The position numbers were made by a program, and so were the translations under genes. Below the pieces are notes generated by a model that saw nothing but the letters and a program-made list of their open reading frames with translations, did no database searches and was not told the origin of the DNA. From positions 2,542,001-2,606,000 of the forward strand of contig NZ_CP162005.1 of NCBI RefSeq assembly GCF_040822065.1: a stretch of DNA of 64,000 nt. Direction: 5' to 3'. The stretch is from Pedobacter sp. WC2423. Its GTDB lineage: Bacteria; Bacteroidota; Bacteroidia; Sphingobacteriales; Sphingobacteriaceae. Positions 57,155 through 64,000 of the stretch are shown here, one piece after another (within the stretch, counting starts at the first letter, position 1; each line of letters begins with the position of its first letter).

Positions 57155-57367
57155 TCAACGCTTCAGCGGAATTCTTAGGAGTAGGAAAGATCCTGATTTT
57201 TCCAGGCTGGCTACTTTAACGAAACTTCTCTGATGCCTTTGGGTTTCCATTGCTTGTTTCCTTTTGCCCGGTACAGAACTTTTGAAAAAACCTGTACGCC
57301 AAACTGCTGCTTTAAAAATGAAATCGTCCTGGATTCCCTTTGAAAATTTACCCGTTAAACTTCCCAT
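57155..57367 (-). CDS. Small protein related to the divergent ORF at 57947
   Basis: The product is 70 residues from the ATG at 57367. It begins MGSLTGKFSKGIQDDFIFKA and has a basic middle. Residues GKFSKGI..DFIFK match the partner across the palindromic region. I recognise no named family. The tail looks worn, so it may be a decayed copy of a longer gene. Confidence 0.45.
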   Translation of the reverse strand: MGSLTGKFSKGIQDDFIFKAAVWRTGFFKSSVPGKRKQAMETQRHQRSFVKVASLEKSGSFLLLRIPLKR

Positions 57368-57428
57368 AATAAATATCTTTTCACCAATGTAAGCCATTAG
57401 CGTTAAAGATTATCCTGATGCGTAAAAA

Positions 57429-57476
57429 ATGTCCGTAATTGTCCGCAGCTGTCTGCAATTGTCCGCAGTTGTCCAT
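57429..57476. repeat. Left arm: 10-bp tandem repeats forming a 48-bp inverted repeat
   Basis: Units GTCCGTAATT, GTCCGCAGCT, GTCTGCAATT, GTCCGCAGTT and a partial GTCCAT lie head to tail. The reverse complement recurs at 57839-57886 with one mismatch in 48. Weaker matching continues on both sides, including TTAGTCAAAGG inside the arms. Confidence 0.85.
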
Positions 57477-57584
57477 AGGTTAGTCAAAGGGAAAATTATA
57501 ATTTCATTAATCTTCAACTAGTTATGGTTGGGTTGTGCCTGAGTGGTGGTCGGGATGACACCAGGTTGAGAACGGGCTTGAACT

Positions 57585-57634
57585 ATGGCAAGTCTAAGTC
57601 ATTTCAACTAGTTATTTTGACTTGGACTTGCCAT
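57585..57634. repeat. Central hairpin of the symmetrical element
   Basis: Arms ATGGCAAGTCTAAGTCA and TGACTTGGACTTGCCAT (17 bases, one mismatch) enclose a 16-base loop containing AACTAGTT. Confidence 0.6.
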
Positions 57635-57671
57635 GCTCTCACGTTACTTTAGCATTGCTCTTACCCTAACG

Positions 57672-57704
57672 AGTACCCGACCAGTACTCGGACAGTACCC
57701 GGCC
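57672..57704. repeat. Three 11-bp tandem repeats
   Basis: AGTACCCGACC, AGTACTCGGAC and AGTACCCGGCC lie end to end near the centre of the symmetrical element. Confidence 0.75.
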
Positions 57705-57838
57705 GATATGGCTTTATGATTTAGCTATTTTGAATTTATTTACGAACAGCCCGGCCTTGTTTCCCCTGAGTCATTCCCAGGCAAATTGAAAGCTTTCAGC
57801 GCAACTTCCAGAGGAAGGTTTTTCCTTTGACTAAGGCA

Positions 57839-57886
57839 TGGACAACTACGGACAATTGCAGACAGCTGCGGACAATTACGGACATT
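57839..57886. repeat. Right arm of the 48-bp inverted repeat
   Basis: This is the reverse complement of the 57429-57476 array with one mismatch; it again stands about 60 bases before a small ORF. Confidence 0.85.
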
Positions 57887-57946
57887 GTCCACTCCTGATG
57901 ATGCGCTTTAACGTTAATGATTTACATTTATGAAAAAGCACTATTT

Positions 57947-58144
57947 ATGGTAATTTTCAATGGTAAATTTTCAAAGGGAATCCTGGGCGATTTCATTTTT
58001 AAAGTAGTAGATGAAGCACAGGTTCTTTTAAAAAGGCAAGTATCACGCACAGGGAAGCAATTCCTCCCTAGCTTCTCCTTTAGATCAACACACCTGTTTT
58101 CCGGGAGTTTCCTTTCCCAAAGAATTCCGCCTGACCCTAAATAA
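57947..58144 (+). CDS. Small protein related to the ORF at 57155
   Basis: The product is 65 residues, starting MVIFNGKFSKGILGDFIFKV. The nucleotides for GKFSKGI are identical in both copies. It diverges from its partner and ends 8 bases inside the 3' end of the convergent acyltransferase gene. Function unknown; may be decayed. Confidence 0.45.
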   Translation: MVIFNGKFSKGILGDFIFKVVDEAQVLLKRQVSRTGKQFLPSFSFRSTHLFSGSFLSQRIPPDPK

Positions 58145-59249
58145 CTCTGGCTTTTTGTCTGACAGGCCTTTCATTCCGCTTATTGCTTAAATATTTTCTT
58201 ACAGGCATATCATAAATTACCATGACCAGGTAAGCTACTCCAACCAGCACAATTAACCCGGCTGTGATAATTAAGGTCAATTGTATAGTGCCAGGCTTAT
58301 GACTGGTATAATAGTTACCAAACATCCATAATGCAGCGTAATGTGTCATATACAATGGATAGGAGATCTTTCCCGAAAATATACAAAGCTTTTTAAAGAC
58401 AGCCGTTAACTTAGCTCCTGCGCCCAAAGCTATCAGCATAGGGAAGTAAAATAAAACGACCAGAGGTTCGGATATCCAGTTCCATTTGGAGACTGGCATG
58501 ATAAAGGCCAGAAGCAATAATATAGACAGGCCGATAAATCCAAGCTTGTTTTTAATAATCCAGTTGGAACGGTAAATAAGCAATCCTGCTAAAAAGGAAA
58601 ACGATATCCTGACGCTGCCATCCCAAAATGTAGGGCCGCTCCAGCCACCCAGTAAATTGCCGGAACGATAAGCTACATAGCAAATAGCCACAGCCGATAG
58701 TATGGTCAACAATAACAGGTATCCGCGGCCAATTTGATAAAGCACGAATGCATAAACAATATTGGCAACATATTCCCAAAACAACGACCATGCTGGCGCA
58801 TTGAAGCTGAACAGATTAAAACCACGATCAGCTATTACAGGTAAAGGAATAAGAAATATCGAGCAAATAAAAGTCAGAATGATTTTACCGGTACTATACA
58901 ATTCCGGATGACCTCCAAACGGATCGAATAAGAATGCCAGCAAGCCTAATACCGATCCTGCTACAACAAGTGGATGCAACCTGATAATTCTTGATATCAA
59001 AAAACTGAAAACGCCCATTTTTGATATCCTATCATCATAAGCATATCCGATCACAAATCCCGAAAGACAGAAGAAGAAATCAACAGCCAAAAAACCATGT
59101 CCAATAAAGTTCTTGCTAGCATCAGTATAAACCCATTCCATAAAATGAAACGTGACAACTGCAAGAGCAGCAACGCCCCTTAATCCATCAAGAATTTCGA
59201 AATGCTGTTTTGTTTGCAGAGTTGTCCCGGTGGTTCCGTTCGTATCCAT
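58137..59249 (-). CDS. Acyltransferase-3 family membrane protein (OafA-like)
   Basis: The product is 370 residues with about ten TM helices. The family motif near the N-terminus is ILDGLRGVAALAVVTFHF with the catalytic His; RIIRLHPL supplies the second Arg/His motif. These enzymes O-acylate surface glycans or other extracytoplasmic acceptors. The acceptor is unknown. There is no C-terminal SGNH domain. Confidence 0.88.
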   Translation of the reverse strand: MDTNGTTGTTLQTKQHFEILDGLRGVAALAVVTFHFMEWVYTDASKNFIGHGFLAVDFFFCLSGFVIGYAYDDRISKMGVFSFLISRIIRLHPLVVAGSVLGLLAFLFDPFGGHPELYSTGKIILTFICSIFLIPLPVIADRGFNLFSFNAPAWSLFWEYVANIVYAFVLYQIGRGYLLLLTILSAVAICYVAYRSGNLLGGWSGPTFWDGSVRISFSFLAGLLIYRSNWIIKNKLGFIGLSILLLLAFIMPVSKWNWISEPLVVLFYFPMLIALGAGAKLTAVFKKLCIFSGKISYPLYMTHYAALWMFGNYYTSHKPGTIQLTLIITAGLIVLVGVAYLVMVIYDMPVRKYLSNKRNERPVRQKARVI

Positions 59250-59297
59250 TTAATATATACTTTTCAGACTAAGTTTAATGTGGTGATAGCATCAGGT

Positions 59298-60461
59298 CTA
59301 CTTCAACTTTGCATGTTGAACCGATAGTTTTTTTGGCAGTTGTTGTATATTTTTCTCACATAAATCGTAAAGTTCCAGACCTTTTTCGGTAAAACCATAT
59401 TTTTCAATATAAGCCAATACAAATTCACCCTGTATACTTTGATGTTCTTCATCGCATATATTCAAATAGTCACAGATAAGTGCCTGATATTTTTCGTCCA
59501 TAAGCCCTAATGTAAATACGGCAAAGCTACCAGGCATAGCACAGTGCTCTGCTTCAAAATCATTATACCACTCAAATTCTTTCATGGCCAGCCGTGCGTA
59601 ATCTTCAATTTTGCCATACAGGGCTGGCCATCTTGCTGCATTCGCAAATAACTGATGAACGCCTTTTTTCTGCAATCCTTTAATAGGAAGCCAATTCTTT
59701 TCAGGGCTTTTAAAAGTAATGGTGTAAGATCCGGGAAAACCGAATTCTAACAAACGGCAAAGAAAATTCAAAACCAGCAGATAAGCTTCTTCTTTCTCTT
59801 CTTTCAATGTGATTTTTATAGTCGCGAAAACATCATTCGCATTGCAGGAAACTATGCTGTCTTTGTATTGTGCTATCTCCAATGGCAATTCGCCACTGCC
59901 TTGCTTCTTTAGCTTTGTGGGTAAATCACTACCAATTGCTTTGGCCATATTAAAAATATTATTTGCTGTATATTGGCCTTCGCTTCCTCCGTATTTTACA
60001 TAACACACTCCAATATAGCAGGCAAAACGCAGGTAATCTTCCTGCAACTGCCCAATAGATTTGCCGGGTTTTAACTTATAATGATCGTCCCCGTCATTAT
60101 CGATTGTTCGTTCTAAAAATGGATCACGGACATTGCTGTCCACCCAGTCAGACAAGATCCTGTCCACATGCCATTGCCATCCACAGAGTTTCCGCATAGT
60201 ATCGGAAAAATCCCTTGCCTTTTCGTATGCGAAACCGCTATTACCAAGTTTAAACAAATAATATTCCAATGGAGCGTCTACTAAAATTTCCCTTCCGTTC
60301 ACAAGAAAGCACTCGTGAGTTGGATAATCAGGCTCTTCACGGGTATTAGACACCTGCGCTTTTCCTTCCTGGATAGAGGTAACACAGGTATCGAACAATT
60401 CATTTAATGAGGAATCAGAATTAATATCCTCAAACATTAAATAATCTCTTTTATTTTCCAT
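59298..60461 (-). CDS. Unknown cytoplasmic protein, possibly DUF6138
   Basis: The product is 387 residues from the ATG at 60461 (MENKRDYLMFEDIN). It has no signal or TM, is mixed helical and acidic, with WQWHVDRILSDW and FEAEHCAMPGSFAVFTLGLMD blocks. I think it may be DUF6138, but that name is not certain. It lies 48 bases upstream of the acyltransferase on the same strand. Confidence 0.6.
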   Translation of the reverse strand: MENKRDYLMFEDINSDSSLNELFDTCVTSIQEGKAQVSNTREEPDYPTHECFLVNGREILVDAPLEYYLFKLGNSGFAYEKARDFSDTMRKLCGWQWHVDRILSDWVDSNVRDPFLERTIDNDGDDHYKLKPGKSIGQLQEDYLRFACYIGVCYVKYGGSEGQYTANNIFNMAKAIGSDLPTKLKKQGSGELPLEIAQYKDSIVSCNANDVFATIKITLKEEKEEAYLLVLNFLCRLLEFGFPGSYTITFKSPEKNWLPIKGLQKKGVHQLFANAARWPALYGKIEDYARLAMKEFEWYNDFEAEHCAMPGSFAVFTLGLMDEKYQALICDYLNICDEEHQSIQGEFVLAYIEKYGFTEKGLELYDLCEKNIQQLPKKLSVQHAKLK

Positions 60462-60697
60462 TATTAACCGGTTGTGCTTGTCTACTGACAAAGAAACTAT
60501 AATTTATATGTTTTACAAACATTGCTCAAAAATTTCGCGTTTTATGTGTCTCGCAGATGTCAAAACTTAAGGAAAATACTTTATTCAGTTGGAACACCAC
60601 TAAATTTATTGCTGAAAATGTAACTATTTACCTTCAAGATAGACGGACTTTTCTTAACAGCAGTTAAATAATAAGTAGAATTTAAACGCATAGAAAA

Positions 60698-61546
60698 ATG
60701 AAAAATAAAAAGATTGGCTGGATTGGCCTCGGAAAAATGGGTCAGCCCATGTCCGGACAATTGTTAAAAGCAGGTTATCCGGTTTATGTATATGGCCGCC
60801 ATGAGCAGGACACACAAGCTATGGCCGCTAAAGGTGCAGTGGTTTCACAATCTGTGCTTGACTTAGTAAATATCGTTGATATATTATTCTTAATGGTGAC
60901 CGATGATCACGCTATTGAAGATATTTTTAAATCGGAAGCAGGAGTTCTGTCTGCTGAACTTACCGGTAAAACGATTGTGAATATGAGTACAGTTTCTCCG
61001 GGAATCAATCGTGAAATGGCTATACTTTGCAAGGAAAAAGGTGCGTTTTATCTCGATGCCCCCGTTTCGGGAAGTATTAAGCAGGCCGAAGAAGCGAAGC
61101 TTGTGATTATGGCAGGAGGCGAAGAAGCTGTCTATGAAAGTATCAAACCGCTGTTTGGCATTTTAGGAAGTTCATCCAGTCTCATTGGCGATATTGGTGC
61201 AGGAAATCTTGCCAAGCTCAGTATCAACACACTTTTAGCTATTGAAGCGCAAGGTCTTGCAGAAGTCATTAATTTTGCTGAGCATCATAGTATTTCAGCA
61301 GAAAAAATCCTATCCATAATCAATAACGGTGCGCTGGGTAGCGTATTCATGAAGTTGAAAGGCGAATTGATCATTAATGAGAATTATAATCCAGCCTTTG
61401 CTTTAAAGCTGCTGACCAAAGATCTCAGGCTGGCAAAGGCAGAAGGTTTGGACTCACCATTAGGAAATACAGTTTGTAAAACTTTTCAGCAGGCGGAAGC
61501 AGAATTCGGTAATGAAGATCTTATTGCCATTAAAAAATATCTTTAA
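60698..61546 (+). CDS. NAD(P)-dependent beta-hydroxyacid dehydrogenase-family oxidoreductase
   Basis: The product is 282 residues. The Rossmann motif is GWIGLGKMGQPMSGQLLKAG; the substrate-binding signature DAPVSGSIKQAEEAKLVIMAGG follows, and the catalytic Lys is in GAGNLAKLSINTL. Relatives include 3-hydroxyisobutyrate dehydrogenase and glyoxylate/succinic semialdehyde reductase. The substrate is not clear from sequence. Confidence 0.88.
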   Translation: MKNKKIGWIGLGKMGQPMSGQLLKAGYPVYVYGRHEQDTQAMAAKGAVVSQSVLDLVNIVDILFLMVTDDHAIEDIFKSEAGVLSAELTGKTIVNMSTVSPGINREMAILCKEKGAFYLDAPVSGSIKQAEEAKLVIMAGGEEAVYESIKPLFGILGSSSSLIGDIGAGNLAKLSINTLLAIEAQGLAEVINFAEHHSISAEKILSIINNGALGSVFMKLKGELIINENYNPAFALKLLTKDLRLAKAEGLDSPLGNTVCKTFQQAEAEFGNEDLIAIKKYL

Positions 61547-61551
61547 CTTTA

Positions 61552-61585
61552 ATATTGGCTTGATCTGCTTTGATTAAGCCAATAT
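61552..61585. terminator. Bidirectional hairpin between oxidoreductase and M28 genes
   Basis: Arms ATATTGGCTT and AAGCCAATAT with a 14-base loop separate the two convergent genes. Confidence 0.62.
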
Positions 61586-61602
61586 AATAGCTAACACTAA
61601 TT

Positions 61603-62979
61603 TTATAGTCCATGCTGGTCTATCAGATAGATCAGAGAAGCCATACTTGCAGCACCTAATTCAAGTTCGCGTTTATTTACGTTTTCAAAAACATCATTTG
61701 AAGAATGATGAATATCAAAATAGCGTTGAGAATCAGGTCTGAAACCGATGAGGACAACTCCCGGAACTTTTTCCTTTAATGGGCCAATATCAGTACCAGA
61801 CTGACCAATGGTTAAACGATCTGCTTCATAAGGTTCAAATATAGGTTTCCATTGCTTGTTAATCTTCCTGATAAAATCATCAGATACACCTTCAAAGCTG
61901 AAACCGCGCGGAGTGAAACCACCTTCATCTGTTTCAATAGCCGCAATATGTTCCTCTTTATTCAGGGCAGCCAGTTCAGCATATTTCGTTCCTCCGTTAT
62001 GGCCGTTTTCTTCATTCATAAAAAAGACTGCACGAACAGAATTTTTAGGCTTGTAATTTAAAGATTTGAAAATACGCAGCACTTCTGCTGATTGCAAAAC
62101 ACCTGTACCATCATCATGTGCACCTTCGGCCAGATCCCATGAATCAAGATGTCCGCCAACTGTAATGAATTTATTGGGATGTTCTGTACCTGTCAACTCC
62201 CCAATTACATTGTAAGATAATACATCTGCAAGTAGCTGGCAGTCCTGTTTAAAATAGAACTTAACAACAGGCAGCTTACGCATTTTCAGCATAGCGCTTA
62301 ACTTATTTGCCGCTTTAGTTGATATAGCCGCAGCAGGTATATTTTTACCGTCTTTATCAAAAAGTGTGGCACCAGTATGCGGATAATCATCAAGGCTTTC
62401 GGTCAGCGAACGAACAATTACACCAACAGCGCCATATTTAGCAGCAGTTGACGGCCCCATGAACCGCTGATCGCCTGTTTTTCCATAAGCTTCACCCGTA
62501 CTGATAAACTTTGGGTCAAATGGACGGTTAAAGAAAACTATTTTACCTTTTATCCTGCTTTCACCAAGTTCTTCTACTTCTTTAATGCTTTGTACTTCAA
62601 TAATATTGGCAGTAAGCCCATTTTCAGGAGTTGCAACACTCATACCCAGCGCAGCAATTGGTACAGGGATACGATTTTTCCCATCAATAATATAGGCAGT
62701 CTCCCTCGCTCCTCTTACCCAATGCGGCACCATAACTTCCTGCAGATATACTTTATCAAACCCGTAATTTTCCATTAGTTTTTTGCTCCAAATCACTGCT
62801 TTTTGAGCATTTTCAGATCCACTCAGACGCGGACCAATATTTTTACAGAGATAACGGAGGTTTTCATAGCATTTACTATTTACCAGGGATTCATCGTAGA
62901 TTTTACGTATAATCACTGTTTCCTGGGCATACAATTGATTTGCAGAAAACAATACAAGAAGAATAAGCTTTAATTTCAT
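61603..62979 (-). CDS. M28-family zinc peptidase, secreted (carboxypeptidase Q-like)
   Basis: The product is 458 residues with a signal peptide (LVLFSANQLYAQ). A PA-type insert (near 110-230) precedes the zinc core: GGHLDSWD, AHDDGTG, NEENG, ETDEGG and IHHSSND, all ligands present. It probably cleaves dipeptides or small peptides in the periplasm. It begins 9 bases after the OsmC-family gene. Confidence 0.9.
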   Translation of the reverse strand: MKLKLILLVLFSANQLYAQETVIIRKIYDESLVNSKCYENLRYLCKNIGPRLSGSENAQKAVIWSKKLMENYGFDKVYLQEVMVPHWVRGARETAYIIDGKNRIPVPIAALGMSVATPENGLTANIIEVQSIKEVEELGESRIKGKIVFFNRPFDPKFISTGEAYGKTGDQRFMGPSTAAKYGAVGVIVRSLTESLDDYPHTGATLFDKDGKNIPAAAISTKAANKLSAMLKMRKLPVVKFYFKQDCQLLADVLSYNVIGELTGTEHPNKFITVGGHLDSWDLAEGAHDDGTGVLQSAEVLRIFKSLNYKPKNSVRAVFFMNEENGHNGGTKYAELAALNKEEHIAAIETDEGGFTPRGFSFEGVSDDFIRKINKQWKPIFEPYEADRLTIGQSGTDIGPLKEKVPGVVLIGFRPDSQRYFDIHHSSNDVFENVNKRELELGAASMASLIYLIDQHGL

Positions 62980-62987
62980 TGGGGGAA

Positions 62988-63467
62988 TCAGCGTTTAGGT
63001 TCTACAATACATTCAGGCAAATGCTTAATTGGGAAGTTACATGAATTGGCAATAAAACACAGCTTTCGTGCTTCTGCATGTAAACTAATTGCTTTTTCAT
63101 GTTTTGCTTCATCAATAATCAGCACCACCGGCCGTAAAATAACTTCTGTAAACTGACCGCTCCCATCCGCATTTTCGGTCATCGTCCCTGTCGCCTCATC
63201 TTTATAGTCCATCACAATAATATCATTTTGCGAACACAGGTGAAGATACCAAAGCATATGACAGGATGAGATAGATGAAACGAGCAGATCTTCAGGGTTA
63301 TGCCTGGTTTTATCACCAAGAAAAGCAGAATCAGATGAACCATTGATATCGTCCTTGTGATCAATTGAAACAATAAAATCCCGATCATAAGATCTGTAGT
63401 CCATAGTTCCGGAGCCCTTATTTCCTGCCCATACAAGATTTGTTTTATACTGATGTGTCTTAGCCAT
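62988..63467 (-). CDS. OsmC-family protein
   Basis: The product is 159 residues, with NPEDLLVSSISSCHMLWYLHLCSQN containing one Cys (in SSCHM) and another near the LCS; peroxidatic pairs in OsmC/Ohr are similar, but here CHMLWYL is closer to the YhfA/OsmC-like branch. It may reduce organic peroxides. Operon with the M28 gene. Confidence 0.85.
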   Translation of the reverse strand: MAKTHQYKTNLVWAGNKGSGTMDYRSYDRDFIVSIDHKDDINGSSDSAFLGDKTRHNPEDLLVSSISSCHMLWYLHLCSQNDIIVMDYKDEATGTMTENADGSGQFTEVILRPVVLIIDEAKHEKAISLHAEARKLCFIANSCNFPIKHLPECIVEPKR

Positions 63468-63596
63468 AAATGATCATTTAATATTCAATAAAGCCAATTT
63501 AGACATTCTTATTTAGTTAAAAAATAAATCATTGTTTATTCTGTAAATAGACTGGCGTTATTAAAAATGAGAATATATCTTTGATCAAATTTCCCA

Positions 63597-64000
63597 ATGA
63601 TGACATTTCCTTCTCTTAAAAACTTACAACAAAGTGTATATCGTGTTTTAAAGCGTTTTCCTTTTGAAATGCTTTTTGCATTCATTGCAACTTTAGCAAC
63701 AATAGCATATATAGAACTGGAGAGCCTGAATTATCTAAAGGAAAGCTGGTGCAAAAGAGTAATAATGACAGCTGCCCTGGGAGTGGTGATTAGCCTGGCT
63801 ACTACCCTCTTTTGTGAAAGCCGGTCAATTAAAACTTCGCAGCGGCTGATTTATAACCTGATTACAGCATTACTCACGACGACGTTATTTTTTACTTTTA
63901 ATCCGCTTATAAATACTGCTGATCTGATCCGGTTTTTCTTACTGATCCTTGCCGGACACTTACTGGTCGCTTTTGCTGCATTCACTAAAGCTGGCGCTAT
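63597..64000 (+). CDS. DUF4153 membrane protein (partial)
   Basis: The first 134 codons are visible (MMTFPSLKNLQQSVYRVLKRFPFEMLFAFI...), with at least four TM segments, and the gene runs off the right edge. DUF4153 proteins are multi-pass membrane proteins of unknown function. Confidence 0.8.
   Translation, partial: MMTFPSLKNLQQSVYRVLKRFPFEMLFAFIATLATIAYIELESLNYLKESWCKRVIMTAALGVVISLATTLFCESRSIKTSQRLIYNLITALLTTTLFFTFNPLINTADLIRFFLLILAGHLLVAFAAFTKAGA

Noticed and set aside
57429..57886. CRISPR array in the 10-bp repeats
   Set aside because: Units are 10 bases, contiguous, without spacers, and no cas genes are near.

Overview
The window reads as chromosome of a Bacteroidota bacterium of the Sphingobacteriaceae, most likely Pedobacter or a close relative. 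The evidence is a SusC/SusD pair, several CarboxypepD_reg/TonB-dependent receptors, GntR and Fic types common in this group, an ISAon1-like insertion sequence, promoters of the TTTG-N19-TANNTTTG type, weak Shine-Dalgarno sites and moderate-to-low GC. The genus is an inference; no rRNA is present.

Layout. 1-5.1 kb: a minus-strand operon of a PAP2 phosphatase, a TolC-like channel, a lipoprotein adaptor and an RND pump cut by the window edge. 5.2-7.1 kb: an LtaS-like sulfatase-fold membrane enzyme. 7.7-13.7 kb: a compact histidine-degradation operon (marR-hutH-hutU-hutI-hutG) headed by a perfect palindrome. 13.7-23.0 kb: a minus-strand potassium operon with two micro-ORFs (one is kdpF), kdpA, kdpB, kdpC, a porin, a small membrane protein, an N-terminal-only KdpD and a separate HAMP-PAS histidine kinase. 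No kdpE is visible. 23.2-24.1 kb: a DUF4349 lipoprotein.

24.4-37.9 kb is accessory in character: tRNA-Pro(TGG), a complete IS, a WG-repeat lipoprotein, a secreted protein with a possible premature stop, a hybrid histidine kinase, an esterase with a C-terminal repeat region, a DUF1826 protein, an unknown two-TM protein opposite an orphan response regulator, and an ABC permease followed by an S41 peptidase. 37.9-42.3 kb holds a siderophore-type TonB receptor with a possible Fur box, an LD-carboxypeptidase and a Dph6-like protein. 42.5-45.5 kb holds an alpha-oxoamine synthase, TetR, a TauD-like protein and a UBP zinc-finger protein. 45.8-53.9 kb holds SusC/SusD, an AsnC regulator, another TonB-dependent barrel and a 43-residue lipoprotein.

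54.1-58.1 kb is the most unusual stretch. It has a GntR regulator whose frame breaks exactly at an A8 slippery run, a second identical tRNA-Pro, a vestigial integrase start, a Fic protein with two matched palindromic operators, a decayed ISAon1 end, and a roughly 1-kb symmetrical element: two divergent related small ORFs, each preceded by arrays of a 10-bp repeat that together form a near-perfect inverted repeat. 58.1-64 kb returns to ordinary genes: an acyltransferase, an unknown protein, a beta-hydroxyacid-dehydrogenase-family enzyme, an M28 peptidase, an OsmC protein and the start of a DUF4153 membrane protein.

How the genes work together. The hut genes encode the four-step route from histidine to glutamate plus formamide, under a MarR protein probably acting at its own palindrome. 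The kdp genes encode high-affinity K+ uptake with split sensing. The two tRNA-Pro copies form a 77-bp direct repeat about 31 kb apart, and both sit beside mobile-element debris.
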